Positions 46,550 to 56,494 of a stretch of 64,000 nucleotides of DNA are shown here, piece after piece. The translations under genes and the position numbers were made by a program. The stretch spans positions 5,429,501-5,493,500 of the forward strand of contig NZ_JAUCEU010000007.1 of the NCBI RefSeq assembly GCF_030348765.1. The letters are read 5' to 3'. The notes beneath the pieces are model-generated. The model ran no database searches, had not been told where the DNA came from, and saw only the letters and a list, made by a program, of their open reading frames with translations. The stretch comes from Neobacillus sp. CF12 (GTDB lineage Bacteria > Bacillota > Bacilli > Bacillales > Cytobacillaceae). The number at the start of each line of letters is the position of its first letter. Positions within the stretch are counted from its first letter, which is position 1.

Positions 46550-46929
46550 GAAGTAAGGAACAAGGCTTGACATACCCATTGACGTTAGTGGTACTTATCC
46601 TATTTCTAACACTATTTTCTTTTCGGGTTGAACAATTGTTAACAGAAAGGAAATTGTCTTATGAAACAGCTGTTATTCTTCAGGAGGAATATTATTTTCA
46701 TTCTTCCTTTAAAAAAATTGAAAAAATAATGCAATTAGGTGGTGGAATTCCGGCAAAAGGTTCATTTACCTATTTAAAAGGGAGTATGAGTTACCTTTCT
46801 CATAGTCCGATTGGAAACGTACAAAAAGTCACCTTTACTCTTAAAATGCATACTGGTGAAACGGTAGGAGGACACGGCTTTTTCGATACTACTTCCAAAA
46901 AAATGATTAAATGGGCTGAAATTAATTAA
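46546..46929 (+). CDS. comGG: competence protein ComGG
   Basis: 127 aa from ATG 46546, which overlaps the comGF stop (ATGA). It has an N-terminal hydrophobic helix (GLTYPLTLVVLILFLTLFSF) without a strict prepilin Glu5, and a KKMIKWAE C-terminus like B. subtilis ComGG. Last pseudopilus gene of the operon. Confidence 0.87.
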   Translation: MRSKEQGLTYPLTLVVLILFLTLFSFRVEQLLTERKLSYETAVILQEEYYFHSSFKKIEKIMQLGGGIPAKGSFTYLKGSMSYLSHSPIGNVQKVTFTLKMHTGETVGGHGFFDTTSKKMIKWAEIN

Positions 46930-46999
46930 AGATTCTAGTTGTTTTGAAATAAAAAAACTTGGACATACTTTTAGTGATTACAAGAAGGCAGGTGTGTCC

Positions 47000-47185
47000 A
47001 TGAAAACAAATGATTATGTAAAATATATGACTCAAACCCTTGTTAAATATGCAGACCAGCCAAAAGATGAACGAAAACGACTTCGAGAAGAGCGGAAACA
47101 AGCAAAGGCATCTTTTTGGTATCGTTGGTTCGGGATTCTTCCATATATTTTTTATATTGAAGTGAAGAATAGACGAAAAAGGTAA
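47000..47185 (+). CDS. yqzE: YqzE family protein
   Basis: 61 aa, highly basic (ERKRLREERKQAKASFWYRWFGILPYIFYIEVKNRRKR). The small conserved protein found after comG in Bacillus. ATG 47000 follows AAGGCAGGTG. Function unknown. Confidence 0.9.
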   Translation: MKTNDYVKYMTQTLVKYADQPKDERKRLREERKQAKASFWYRWFGILPYIFYIEVKNRRKR

Positions 47186-47214
47186 AGAAGCAGATGCGAA
47201 TCTGCTTCTTTTTT
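47185..47214. terminator. terminator after yqzE and yqhG
   Basis: An 11-bp perfect stem, AAGAAGCAGAT (47185-47195) with ATCTGCTTCTT (47200-47210), plus Ts; it ends the comG-yqzE unit and faces yqhG. Confidence 0.88.
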
Positions 47215-48004
47215 ATACAGCCTTATCGGTTAAATAAAACAACCCACCATTAATAAATGATATATTTATTTTTGGTTCGTACTGCTCCTTTAATGCCTTC
47301 TTCTCCGTTTCAAAACTTTCATTTTCTTCTTCCACATCCTCATAAAAATGGTGAAGAAGCCTCAAATCTTGCTCCCAACGGTTCCTAGCCTCATCAGCCC
47401 AGGAATGATCATCTTGTTCAATCAATGATTTTAGATAGTTTTCGATTCTCGACATGCCGCTTTTCGGTTTTACAAGCGGTGAAAGCGTAAAAGAATAATC
47501 TGGTATTTTTGGTGTCAGTTGCACATTTTGCAGACGATCATGGAAATCCTCTACCATTTGTCCATTGATGAGCTGCAAGCCAATCGATTTATATATATCC
47601 CGTTTACGATCACATTGATACGAGATTTTAACATTCATACACAACCATGGCATTAAAGGTGTTTGTTGATTGTTATGTTTGTGATTTTCATATAGCCTGA
47701 TGTAACTGGATAGCTTTTTTGTCGATTGAAATATTTGATGAAGCCGAGGAGATCCAAAATGTATCGTTTCCCCCTTAAGATTTTCAGGTGCTATCTGTGG
47801 GTTTGTAATAAAAGTAAGCTTCATCGGATTCGGAATACCACCTGTTTTTTCTAGGTAATGCCAATAAAATGGCCGATTCATTAATTCTTTATCAAGCTCG
47901 ATCGTTAACTGAACACTTAAGTATCCTGGACCATTCTCAGTTATTTCACATTCATTAGCCTGAAAATAGCGAATGAGAAAGTTATGAATTTCCAGCTGCT
48001 GCAT
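47213..48004 (-). CDS. yqhG: YqhG family protein
   Basis: 263 aa from ATG 48004, with AAGGAGGA upstream. A conserved Bacillaceae protein without transmembrane segments; mixed alpha/beta with an acidic region (EDVEEENESFETEK) near the C-terminus. It overlaps yqhH, the helicase gene, by 23 nt, suggesting the two proteins work together, but function is unknown. Confidence 0.88.
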   Translation of the reverse strand: MQQLEIHNFLIRYFQANECEITENGPGYLSVQLTIELDKELMNRPFYWHYLEKTGGIPNPMKLTFITNPQIAPENLKGETIHFGSPRLHQIFQSTKKLSSYIRLYENHKHNNQQTPLMPWLCMNVKISYQCDRKRDIYKSIGLQLINGQMVEDFHDRLQNVQLTPKIPDYSFTLSPLVKPKSGMSRIENYLKSLIEQDDHSWADEARNRWEQDLRLLHHFYEDVEEENESFETEKKALKEQYEPKINISFINGGLFYLTDKAV

Positions 48005-49670
48005 GAGAATCCTCCTTCTGCATATCTTTAGCCAAATCAATCATTGATGTAAGGTTTTCCATCTTAATTCGCATTTCACCCTCGGAGCAGGATTGTCCAA
48101 AAATATCTATTAAATGATCTTCAATGCTTCCGAAGTCTAACTTGGTTAAAATATCATCTAAATCCCCAATTACTTTCTCAAATAGTTCGATTTTTTCATA
48201 TAAAAGCTTTAAAATATGTTCTTCCACTGTGTTCTGTATCGCAAAGTTATAAATCATAACGTCTTTTTCTTGACCAAGACGATGAATCCTTCCGATTCTT
48301 TGCTCCAGCCTCATTGGATTCCACGGTAAGTCAAAATTAATAATGTGATTACAGAATTGAAGGTTAATTCCTTCACCACCAGCTTCAGTTGCAATTAATA
48401 CTTGTGCATGCTTTTGAAATAGCTCACGCATCCAGTCTTTTTTACCGCGTTTGAAGCCCCCGCGAAAAGGAACAGATGATATCCCGTTTTGTTTTAAATA
48501 CCATTGCAGGTACATTTGGGTTGCTCTATATTCGGTAAAAATAATGACCTTATCATTTATTTTTTGTATCAATTCTAATGCCTTTTCTGCTTTTGAGTTG
48601 GTTTGAACGGCCTCTACCTTAGAAATTAAATATTGAATTTGGTCTTCGAACGCCTTAGTTGGATTTTCCTTTTTTTGCAGCATATTTTTAAGGGTATAAA
48701 AGACAGACTCCCTGCTGCTGCACGCTTCCCGCTGTAAGGTCATAACCGAGAAGGCACTGGTTTGGACCCAATCTCCCTCGCTCTTTAAATCAGTAATCGC
48801 TTCGTACAATTCTTTCTCTTGAGGTGTAAATTCAATCGCAATCGTTTCAACATGCCTTTTCGTCCATTCAATCCCAGTGTCGGCACGCCGATTTCGAATC
48901 ATTACTTTATTCACTAACTCTTTTAAATGTTCATTGTCATTTAAAGAGCGTGCATCGCGTTTGTATTTTTCAAAAAATGCTGTTTCACTGCCTAAATGTC
49001 CAGGTTTTAGAAGGGAAACTAGGTTAAAGATTTCCTCAATTCGATTTTGGATTGGTGTTGCAGTAAGAAGCAGACAAAACTTTTTTTTCAGATTTTGAAC
49101 AAACTCATAGTTTTTAGTTTTATTGTTCTTTAGCTTGTGTGCTTCATCAATAATGATTAAATCATAGTCCTGTTTATAGATAATCTCACGGTGCGGGTCC
49201 CGTTTGGCCGTATCAATTGACGAGACGACAACATCACATTGCTCCCAAACATAACTTTTCTTTTGAGAAATAGCGGGAATAAAAAACTTACTATTTAATT
49301 CGTGGGACCACTGTGTTACTAAAGAGGCGGGAACAAGAATAAGAACCTTTTTTACAAGTCCACGAATCATGTATTCTTTTAAAATAAGACCTGCTTCTAT
49401 CGTTTTTCCTAGCCCCACCTCATCTGCAAGAATAGCTTTTCCATTCATATTCTCAATTACTTGTTTTGCGGTTTCAAGTTGGTGAGGAAGCGGAGTCAGA
49501 TTAGGCAAATGATTTGGTGCTTGTAAGCCTTCAAAGTCAGGGATAATTAGATGTTTTTCAACACCAACCGCCAGCTTAAAAAGCTCCCAATTTCCCCATG
49601 GCCCATCATTCTCAATTCTATGTAAAAATTCATCCTGCCAGGAGGAATCAAATTCTATTTCAACGCTCAT
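47982..49670 (-). CDS. yqhH: SNF2-family DEAD/DEAH helicase YqhH
   Basis: 562 aa SF2 ATPase of the RapA/SNF2 type. Motifs: LADEVGLGKTIEAGL (I), LVPASLVTQW (Ia), IIIDEAHKLKN (II), LLTATPIQN (III), IIFTEYRATQ (IV), ATEAGGEGINLQFC (V) and QRIGRIHRLGQ (VI). It could remodel protein-DNA complexes such as stalled RNA polymerase; the exact role is unknown. Translationally coupled to yqhG. Confidence 0.93.
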   Translation of the reverse strand: MSVEIEFDSSWQDEFLHRIENDGPWGNWELFKLAVGVEKHLIIPDFEGLQAPNHLPNLTPLPHQLETAKQVIENMNGKAILADEVGLGKTIEAGLILKEYMIRGLVKKVLILVPASLVTQWSHELNSKFFIPAISQKKSYVWEQCDVVVSSIDTAKRDPHREIIYKQDYDLIIIDEAHKLKNNKTKNYEFVQNLKKKFCLLLTATPIQNRIEEIFNLVSLLKPGHLGSETAFFEKYKRDARSLNDNEHLKELVNKVMIRNRRADTGIEWTKRHVETIAIEFTPQEKELYEAITDLKSEGDWVQTSAFSVMTLQREACSSRESVFYTLKNMLQKKENPTKAFEDQIQYLISKVEAVQTNSKAEKALELIQKINDKVIIFTEYRATQMYLQWYLKQNGISSVPFRGGFKRGKKDWMRELFQKHAQVLIATEAGGEGINLQFCNHIINFDLPWNPMRLEQRIGRIHRLGQEKDVMIYNFAIQNTVEEHILKLLYEKIELFEKVIGDLDDILTKLDFGSIEDHLIDIFGQSCSEGEMRIKMENLTSMIDLAKDMQKEDSHAAAGNS

Positions 49671-49824
49671 GGTTTCAGCTCCTTTATGCGTAAAAATTTA
49701 TTGCTCAACATTATGTTTTAATGGTAGGATGGAAATAGCTTTGAAAGTTTTAAATATTGTAATAAAATAAATTTTTTTCAGATGTATATTTTAGTATGAC
49801 CCGAATGTGAAAATATTATAATGC

Positions 49825-50036
49825 GGATGATGACAAGGGGAGAGACTACAAATGTAGCGCCGAAGGAGCAAGCACAAAGTGTGAATCTCTCAGGCAAAAG
49901 AACTCTTGTTTGACGCAACTCTGGAGAGTGCTGACACAAGGGCAGCCACCAAAGGGGAAAGCCGAACCTAGGTAAACTTTCAGGTGCAAGGACAGAGACC
50001 TTCTTTTTTAAAAAGGGAGGTTTCTGTCCTTTTTTG
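49825..50036 (+). promoter_or_regulatory. tandem glycine riboswitch (gcvT element)
   Basis: Two aptamers are recognised. The first contains GGGGAGAGAC...GCGCCGAAGGAGCAA...GAATCTCTCAGGCAAAAGAAC...ACTCTGGAGAG; the second contains CCACCAAAGGGG...CCTAGGTAAACTTTCAGGTGCAAGGACAGAG. Both have the conserved glycine-riboswitch core segments. The end of aptamer 2 overlaps the terminator arm at 49989, so glycine binding should favour read-through into gcvT-gcvPA-gcvPB. Confidence 0.96.
49989..50036 (+). terminator. riboswitch-controlled terminator
   Basis: AGGACAGAGACCT (49989-50001) pairs with AGGTTTCTGTCCT (50018-50030), followed by a T run. Confidence 0.92.
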
Positions 50037-50103
50037 TTTTTGCGCTGGATTAAAAAATGTAAATAACAATTGAAAAACATCTTTGGTTGAAGGGGGATTA
50101 TTG

Positions 50104-51207
50104 ATGACTGAATTAAAACGCACTCCGCTATTTGAAGTGTATAAAGAATATGGTGGAAAAACGATTGATTTTGGCGGCTGGGAACTTCCTGTTCAATTCT
50201 CAAGCATCAAGGAAGAACACGAAGCAGTCCGTACTAGGGCTGGTTTATTTGATGTTTCTCATATGGGGGAAGTCATCGTCACAGGACCAGACAGCTTAAA
50301 CTACTTGCAAAAGATGTTAACAAACGATATTTCAAAAATTAAAAATGGCGGGGCACAGTACAACGCGATGTGCTATGAAAATGGCGGTACGGTGGATGAT
50401 CTGCTTGTCTATAAACTAGAAGACAATCATTACTTACTGGTGGTAAACGCATCAAATATCGATAAGGATTATAAATGGCTTGAAGACCATTTAGAGGGAA
50501 ATGTTACGATAGAAAACTTATCTGAAAAAATGGCACAGCTGGCTCTTCAAGGACCAGTTGCAGAAAAAGTTCTTCAAAAGCTTTCAGTTGACAGTGACTT
50601 AAGTGGAATTGGCTTTTTTAAATTCCAACAGGAAGTGAAATTAAACGGCAAAGTTGCACTTGTTTCACGTACTGGTTATACCGGGGAAGATGGTTTTGAA
50701 GTATATTGTGATTCCTCTGATGCGGTAGAACTTTGGAAGGCAATTTTATCCGCAGGAGAGGAAGAAGGCGTTATACCTTGTGGCTTAGGTGCAAGGGATA
50801 CACTTCGATTTGAAGCAACACTTGCTCTTTATGGTCAAGAATTATCACCTGAAATTACTCCACTGGAAGCGGGAATTGGTTTTGCTGTTAAGTTAAATAA
50901 AGAAGCAGATTTTATTGGCAAAGAAGCACTTAAGCAGCAAAAAGAAAAAGGTGCATCTAGAAAATTAGTAGGTATTGAGATGATTGACCGTGGTATCCCG
51001 CGTCATGGATACCCAGTTTATAAAGGTGAGGAACTTATTGGTGAGGTAACAACTGGTACACAGTCACCATCCTTGAAAAGGAATATTGGACTTGTCCTTA
51101 TTAAAAAAGAACATGCAGTTCTTGACTCTGAATTGGAAGTTGAAATTCGCGGCAAACGATTAAAGGCAAAAGTAGTCTCAACACCTTTTTATAAACGAGA
51201 AAAGTAA
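50104..51207 (+). CDS. gcvT: glycine cleavage system T protein (aminomethyltransferase)
   Basis: 367 aa. Transfers the methylene group from the lipoyl H protein to THF, releasing ammonia. Motifs: [43 protein letters not shown] (folate site) and [17 protein letters not shown] 50104 has AAGGGGGAT upstream. First gene after the glycine riboswitch. Confidence 0.96.
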   Translation: MTELKRTPLFEVYKEYGGKTIDFGGWELPVQFSSIKEEHEAVRTRAGLFDVSHMGEVIVTGPDSLNYLQKMLTNDISKIKNGGAQYNAMCYENGGTVDDLLVYKLEDNHYLLVVNASNIDKDYKWLEDHLEGNVTIENLSEKMAQLALQGPVAEKVLQKLSVDSDLSGIGFFKFQQEVKLNGKVALVSRTGYTGEDGFEVYCDSSDAVELWKAILSAGEEEGVIPCGLGARDTLRFEATLALYGQELSPEITPLEAGIGFAVKLNKEADFIGKEALKQQKEKGASRKLVGIEMIDRGIPRHGYPVYKGEELIGEVTTGTQSPSLKRNIGLVLIKKEHAVLDSELEVEIRGKRLKAKVVSTPFYKREK

Positions 51208-51229
51208 AACACGAGGGGAGATTAGGTTT

Positions 51230-52576
51230 ATGAAACATCGTTATTTACCTATGACTGAAGAAGATAAAAGGGCAATGCTTGAAACAATTGGCGTTAGCTC
51301 TATTGATGAATTATTCAGCGATATTCCAGAAAAAGTTAGATTTAAAGGTGAATATAATATCAAGGCTGCTAAATCTGAAACTGCTTTGATGAAAGAACTT
51401 TTCAAAATGGCTTCTCGCAATGCCGATTTAAAAAGAAATGTATCCTTTTTAGGAGCAGGGGTATATGACCATTACATGCCAGTAATCGTCGATCATGTTA
51501 TTTCTCGCTCTGAATTTTATACAGCCTATACACCGTATCAGCCTGAAATCTCTCAAGGTGAACTTCAAGCTATTTTTGAATTCCAAACGATGATCTGTGA
51601 ATTAACAGGCATGGATGTTGCGAACTCATCCATGTATGATGGCGGCACCGCTCTTGCTGAAGCCGCAATGTTGAGTGCAGGACATACAAAACGTAAAAAA
51701 ATCCTTGTTTCAGGCGCCGTTCACCCTGAATCAAAGGAAGTCCTTAAAACGTATGCAAAAGGACAGTATCTTGATGTTATTGAGGTTCCTACTAATAATG
51801 GGGTAACAGATATTGAGGCATTAAAAGGGTTAGCAAATGAAGAGATTGCTGCCGTAATCGTGCAGTATCCAAACTTCTTTGGCCGCATTGAGCCTTTAAA
51901 GGAACTAGAAGAAATCATTCATGCTAACAAATCGTTATTTGTTGTTTCAAGTAACCCGCTTTCTCTTGGGGTATTAACTCCTCCAGGTAAGTTTGGTGCA
52001 GATATTGTTATAGGCGATGCGCAGCCGTTTGGAATCCCTACTGCGTTTGGCGGACCACACTGCGGGTATTTTGCAGTAACTACTAAGTTAATGCGAAAGG
52101 TACCAGGACGCCTTGTTGGTCAAACTACTGATGATCAGGGACGCCGTGGATTTGTATTAACATTGCAAGCTCGTGAACAACATATCCGTCGTGATAAAGC
52201 CACTTCAAATATATGTTCTAACCAAGCGTTAAATGCTTTAGCAGCATCGGTTGCTATGACAGCCCTTGGTAAAAAAGGTGTACGTGAAATGGCTGCTGCA
52301 AACTTGCAAAAAGCTCACTATGCAAAAAATGCCTTTAAAGAAGCGGGCTTCGAAGTAGTTTATGACGGCCATTTGTTCAATGAATTTGTGGTTAAATTAA
52401 ACAAACCAGTTAAAGAGATTAATCAACAACTGTTACAAAAAGGAATTATAGGCGGCTACGATTTAGGACGTGATTATCCGGACCTTGCAAACCATATGCT
52501 GGTTGCGGTAACAGAACAAAGATCGAAGGAAGAAATTGATACTCTTGTTAAAGAAGTGGGGGATTTGCATGCATAA
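51230..52576 (+). CDS. gcvPA: glycine dehydrogenase (decarboxylating) subunit 1
   Basis: 448 aa alpha subunit of the two-subunit P protein. [39 protein letters not shown] and [10 protein letters not shown] are conserved. It forms the PLP enzyme with GcvPB, decarboxylating glycine onto the H protein. ACGAGGGGAGA is the ribosome site; it overlaps gcvPB by 8 nt. Confidence 0.96.
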   Translation: MKHRYLPMTEEDKRAMLETIGVSSIDELFSDIPEKVRFKGEYNIKAAKSETALMKELFKMASRNADLKRNVSFLGAGVYDHYMPVIVDHVISRSEFYTAYTPYQPEISQGELQAIFEFQTMICELTGMDVANSSMYDGGTALAEAAMLSAGHTKRKKILVSGAVHPESKEVLKTYAKGQYLDVIEVPTNNGVTDIEALKGLANEEIAAVIVQYPNFFGRIEPLKELEEIIHANKSLFVVSSNPLSLGVLTPPGKFGADIVIGDAQPFGIPTAFGGPHCGYFAVTTKLMRKVPGRLVGQTTDDQGRRGFVLTLQAREQHIRRDKATSNICSNQALNALAASVAMTALGKKGVREMAAANLQKAHYAKNAFKEAGFEVVYDGHLFNEFVVKLNKPVKEINQQLLQKGIIGGYDLGRDYPDLANHMLVAVTEQRSKEEIDTLVKEVGDLHA

Positions 52577-54029
52577 CCAAGACCAGGCACTCATTTTTGA
52601 ATCTAGTACACCGGGCAGAATTGGATACAGCCTTCCAGAAATAGATGTTCCTGAACTAGACCTTAGCAGTCTTCTTCCTGAAGGTTACTTACGCAGTGAG
52701 GAACCAGAACTCCCTGAGGTTTCAGAGCTTGATATTATGCGCCATTACACTGCCCTATCTAGAAGAAATCATGGTGTTGATTCAGGTTTCTATCCTTTAG
52801 GATCTTGTACAATGAAATACAATCCGAAAATCAATGAGAATGTAGCCCGTTTTAACGGTTTTGCTCATGTTCATCCACTTCAGGATGAAAGCTCTGTCCA
52901 AGGAGCTCTTGAGCTTTTGTATGATTTACAGGAGCATTTGATTGAAATTACTGGAATGGACGAAGTGACATTACAGCCAGCAGCCGGTGCTCACGGGGAA
53001 TGGACAGGATTGATGATGATTCGTGCCTATCATGAGGCAAACGGTGATTTAAAACGTACCAAGGTTATCGTCCCAGATTCAGCTCACGGAACAAACCCAG
53101 CTTCTGCAACCGTCGCAGGGCTTGAAACAATCACTGTTAAATCGAATGAATATGGTTTAGTTGACCTTGATGATTTAAGAAGAGTGGTTGGGGAAGATAC
53201 GGCGGCTTTAATGTTAACCAATCCAAATACGCTGGGACTTTTTGAAGAAAATATCGTAGAAATGGCTGAGATTGTTCACGGAGCAGGCGGTAAACTTTAT
53301 TATGATGGTGCAAACTTAAATGCCGTTCTATCCAAAGCAAGACCGGGAGATATGGGCTTTGACGTGGTTCACTTAAATCTTCATAAAACCTTTACTGGCC
53401 CACACGGAGGCGGCGGTCCTGGTTCAGGTCCAGTCGGTGTAAAAGCAGACTTGATTCCGTTCCTGCCGAAGCCTGTAATTACCAAACGTGGAGAAGAGTA
53501 TGTGTTTGATTATGATCGTCCGCAATCGATTGGTCGTGTGAAGCCTTTCTACGGTAACTTTGGAATTAATGTTCGTGCATATACCTATATCCGTTCTATG
53601 GGTCCTGATGGCCTAAAGGCGGTAACGGAGTATGCAGTCTTAAATGCAAACTATATGATGAGAAGACTTGCTGAATATTATGATCTTCCATTTGATAAGC
53701 ATTGCAAACATGAATTTGTACTAAGTGGAAGAAGACAGAAAAAATTAGGTGTTCGTACGTTGGATATTGCAAAACGACTGCTTGATTTTGGATATCATCC
53801 ACCAACCATTTACTTCCCATTAAATGTGGAAGAATGTATCATGATTGAACCGACCGAAACAGAATCGAAAGAAACTCTTGATTCTTTCGTTGATATTATG
53901 ATTCAAATTGCCAAAGAGGTGGAAGAGAATCCAGAAATCGTCCAAGAAGCACCACATACAACTGTGGTTGGACGTATGGACGAAGCCACAGCGGCTCGTA
54001 AGCCAATCTTAAAATACCAAAAAGCATAA
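52569..54029 (+). CDS. gcvPB: glycine dehydrogenase (decarboxylating) subunit 2
   Basis: 486 aa from ATG 52569, with GTGGGGGAT upstream. PLP-binding lysine in [29 protein letters not shown] and [11 protein letters not shown] are also typical. Completes the P protein. The H protein and lipoamide dehydrogenase are not in this window. Confidence 0.96.
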   Translation: MHNQDQALIFESSTPGRIGYSLPEIDVPELDLSSLLPEGYLRSEEPELPEVSELDIMRHYTALSRRNHGVDSGFYPLGSCTMKYNPKINENVARFNGFAHVHPLQDESSVQGALELLYDLQEHLIEITGMDEVTLQPAAGAHGEWTGLMMIRAYHEANGDLKRTKVIVPDSAHGTNPASATVAGLETITVKSNEYGLVDLDDLRRVVGEDTAALMLTNPNTLGLFEENIVEMAEIVHGAGGKLYYDGANLNAVLSKARPGDMGFDVVHLNLHKTFTGPHGGGGPGSGPVGVKADLIPFLPKPVITKRGEEYVFDYDRPQSIGRVKPFYGNFGINVRAYTYIRSMGPDGLKAVTEYAVLNANYMMRRLAEYYDLPFDKHCKHEFVLSGRRQKKLGVRTLDIAKRLLDFGYHPPTIYFPLNVEECIMIEPTETESKETLDSFVDIMIQIAKEVEENPEIVQEAPHTTVVGRMDEATAARKPILKYQKA

Positions 54030-54034
54030 TATAT

Positions 54035-54076
54035 AAAAGAGGGTTGGATTCTGTGTGCTGAATCCGACCCTCTTTT
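54035..54076 (+). terminator. intrinsic terminator of the gcv operon
   Basis: A stem of 17 positions (54035-54051 with 54060-54076, one G-U or mismatch) followed by C/G then T-rich sequence. Confidence 0.88.
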
Positions 54077-54189
54077 CGTTATTGTGCCGAAAATTTGGAA
54101 GGGGGGAGGAAATTGGGTAACAATCATTTGGTTTATATTGGAGCAGCAAATGAAAAAGACTTCCGCATAACGGAAGTCCCACAGATGAT

Positions 54190-54573
54190 TTATTTTTTTG
54201 CTTTTACTTTACCGGTCCACTTTTTGAATCCGCCTTGAAGCTGGGTAAGATCCTTGTATCCTTTACGGTGTAAAAACTGTGCTGCACGTGCGCTGCGCAA
54301 GCCATTTTGATCATATAAGTAAACAGGTAAATCAGGACGAAGTTCCTTCATTCGCATTTTTATTTGCGAAATTGGGATATTACGTGCTCCTAAAATATGA
54401 CCAGCATCGAACTCATTTGCTTCACGAACATCGATTAACTGTGCTTTTCGATAACCAGCACGAAACTCCTCTTCTGTTACCGTTTTAACAATCCTTTTTT
54501 GATAAAAATAGGTAAAAACGGAATAAGCTATAACAGCTACAATGATGACTAATAGAGGTATAAGTGAATTCAA
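54190..54573 (-). CDS. yqhL: rhodanese-fold protein YqhL, catalytic Cys replaced
   Basis: 127 aa from TTG 54573, with AAAGGAG 10 nt upstream; the upstream frame has no ribosome site. N-terminal membrane anchor (SLIPLLVIIVAVIAYSVFTYF), then a rhodanese domain (LIDVREANEFDAGHILGARNIP). The active-site loop reads LYDQNGLRSARAA, so the usual Cys of the CXXGXRS loop is Asp. Sulfurtransferase activity is therefore unlikely; a binding role is possible. Confidence 0.88.
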   Translation of the reverse strand: MNSLIPLLVIIVAVIAYSVFTYFYQKRIVKTVTEEEFRAGYRKAQLIDVREANEFDAGHILGARNIPISQIKMRMKELRPDLPVYLYDQNGLRSARAAQFLHRKGYKDLTQLQGGFKKWTGKVKAKK

Positions 54574-54756
54574 TTTTTTTATGCTCCTTTCATGCTTTGG
54601 TACACTATGTTTTATTATATAAGTCAATCGTCCAAAGATAAAGAATAAACGACAAAATATTTCTTCTTCATTATACCAAAAACTTCTCGTTTTGAATTCA
54701 CATCAGATTTTGGTAGACTAATTCTAGAGAAAACTACATAAGAATGAGGTTTTATA

Positions 54757-55593
54757 ATGAGTAAAGAAGTATGGCGTTTCATAGATTCTGGAAATAGTTC
54801 ACCATCATTTAATATGGCTTTAGATGAAGCATTACTTGATTGGCATAGCGAGGGGAAAATACCCCCTGTTATACGCTTTTATGGCTGGGAACCTGCGACT
54901 CTATCAATTGGGTATTTCCAAAAGGTTGAAAAGGAAATTGACTTAGAGGCAGTCAAAGCCCATGGATTAGGGTTCGTTAGAAGACCTACAGGCGGTCGTG
55001 GTGTGCTGCATGAGCATGAACTTACATACAGTGTTATTGTTTCGGAAGATCATCCTGAAATGCCTAACACGGTAACGGAGGCTTACCGTGTTATTTCAGA
55101 AGGAATCTTAAAAGGATTTCACCAACTAGGATTAGAGGCTTACTTCGCAGTCCCAAAAACAGACGAAGAACGAAGTGCGCTGAAAAATCCTCGTTCGGCA
55201 GTTTGTTTCGATGCCCCAAGTTGGTATGAATTAGTGGTCGAAGGGCGTAAGGTTGCTGGAAGTGCACAGACAAGACAAAAGGGAGTAATTCTTCAACATG
55301 GTGCAATTCTTTTGGATCTAGATGAGGATAAACTGTTCAGCTTATTCAAATATCCGAGTGAAAGAGTTAAGGAACGAATGAAATCTGCTTTTAAAAGTAA
55401 AGCAGTTGCTATTAATGAAATCAGTCCGAGAAGAATTACATTAGAGGAAGCCAAAGAAGCGTTTTATAAAGGCTTTGCAGAAGGTTTAAATATTGAACTT
55501 GAATCGTACCAATTAACAGAAGAAGAATTTGACTATGTAAATAAAATTGCTAAAGAACGATATGAAAGTGATGAATGGAATTTTAAAAGATAA
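54757..55593 (+). CDS. lipM: octanoyl-[GcvH]:protein octanoyltransferase LipM
   Basis: 278 aa. Transfers octanoate from acyl carrier protein to GcvH, the first step of lipoate assembly. [48 protein letters not shown] and the catalytic Cys in [12 protein letters not shown] (near 150) fit LipM. Next to the gcv operon, which needs lipoyl H protein. Confidence 0.95.
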   Translation: MSKEVWRFIDSGNSSPSFNMALDEALLDWHSEGKIPPVIRFYGWEPATLSIGYFQKVEKEIDLEAVKAHGLGFVRRPTGGRGVLHEHELTYSVIVSEDHPEMPNTVTEAYRVISEGILKGFHQLGLEAYFAVPKTDEERSALKNPRSAVCFDAPSWYELVVEGRKVAGSAQTRQKGVILQHGAILLDLDEDKLFSLFKYPSERVKERMKSAFKSKAVAINEISPRRITLEEAKEAFYKGFAEGLNIELESYQLTEEEFDYVNKIAKERYESDEWNFKR

Positions 55594-55597
55594 AATG

Positions 55598-55634
55598 AAC
55601 ATGCGAACCCATTTTAAGGAGTTCGCCTGTTTTT
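55598..55634 (+). terminator. intrinsic terminator after lipM
   Basis: AACATGCGAAC (55598-55608) pairs with GTTCGCCTGTT (55621-55631), one mismatch, then Ts. Confidence 0.75.
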
Positions 55635-56113
55635 TATTGTTGAGTAACTTTTTCAATTTCCTTAACATATTTTTCGTACCAATATTTCCATTCCTCTTTA
55701 CGTTCTATTGACCTGTCATCAAGCAATGCTTCGATAACATCTAAACAAACATGCCAGCCGGCTAGGTCTCTTGGTGTATGTTCTGTAATAGTATGTATCT
55801 TTTCTATCAACCGCAATGAAGAGCCTCCTGATTCTGGCGACAATTCAAACCGTACAGCGTCTGCCCACCAGCTAAATTCTAATATAGAATTTAATTTTAA
55901 ATCGAGGATTGTCAGCTCATCAAACGTTCCATCCCCCATATCAAATTTAATTACCCCGCCTTCACGAAGCTCGTCTACACGGAGCTCAGAAAACCATTTT
56001 GGCAGTTTCTCGTTATCGGTTAAATATGACCATACCTCCTCTACAGGATGGCTAAGGTTGCGTTCATATATGGCTAAATAGTTGTTGTTCACTATTTCAA
56101 TTCGTGCTATCAT
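55634..56113 (-). CDS. SRPBCC/AHSA1-like domain protein
   Basis: 159 aa from ATG 56113, with GGAGG 8 nt upstream. START-like fold of the AHSA1 type (IYERNLSHPVEEVWSYLTDNEKLPKWF... LEFSWWADAVRFELSPESGGSSLRLIEKI... GWHVCLDVIEALL). Such proteins bind hydrophobic ligands or client proteins; a specific role cannot be given. Divergent from nrdJ. Confidence 0.85.
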   Translation of the reverse strand: MIARIEIVNNNYLAIYERNLSHPVEEVWSYLTDNEKLPKWFSELRVDELREGGVIKFDMGDGTFDELTILDLKLNSILEFSWWADAVRFELSPESGGSSLRLIEKIHTITEHTPRDLAGWHVCLDVIEALLDDRSIERKEEWKYWYEKYVKEIEKVTQQ

Positions 56114-56313
56114 CAAACTTTCCTCCTTTTATATAGCTCTTTTATTAAGTATACCGTTTTTTCATATTCTAGATAATCACTCTATCTCCTTTTTTTAACG
56201 TGATTTTCCTATAAATAAAAATCGCAACCTGCGAAATTTGTTAAATTTTCTTGTTTTTTGGCGAAAATTAATAAATTTCTAAGATATGCTCGTGTTTCTA
56301 GTTTATTTTGAGT

Positions 56314-56390
56314 TTGACAAAGTTTATGTTTTTTGCCTTTAACACAATATATAGTGGTGTCGAAAATATTTTCGGTACTATATATTGATT
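56314..56390 (+). promoter_or_regulatory. nrdJ control region with two NrdR boxes
   Basis: ACACAATATATAGTGG (56342-56357) matches 15 of 16 positions of the NrdR box ACACWATATMTWGTGT; GTACTATATATTGATT (56375-56390) matches 12 of 16. The two are 33 bp apart, about three helical turns, as usual for NrdR pairs. TTGACA at 56314-56319 could be the -35. The 14-bp palindrome CGAAAATATTTTCG (56361-56374) fills the space between boxes. Repression of nrdJ by NrdR-ATP/dATP is expected. Confidence 0.82.
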
Positions 56391-56494
56391 TATACTTCCT
56401 ACCTGTGGTAACTTATGTATATCAAGTCAACTAGATATAGCTTGGCTTACTAGAATCCACACAAGATATAGAATTTTTTGAAGGAGTTGTTCTC

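Noticed and set aside
56114..56494. Cobalamin riboswitch ahead of the B12-dependent reductase
   Set aside because: I see no B12-box-like conserved segment in the 381-nt leader; control by NrdR boxes explains the region better.
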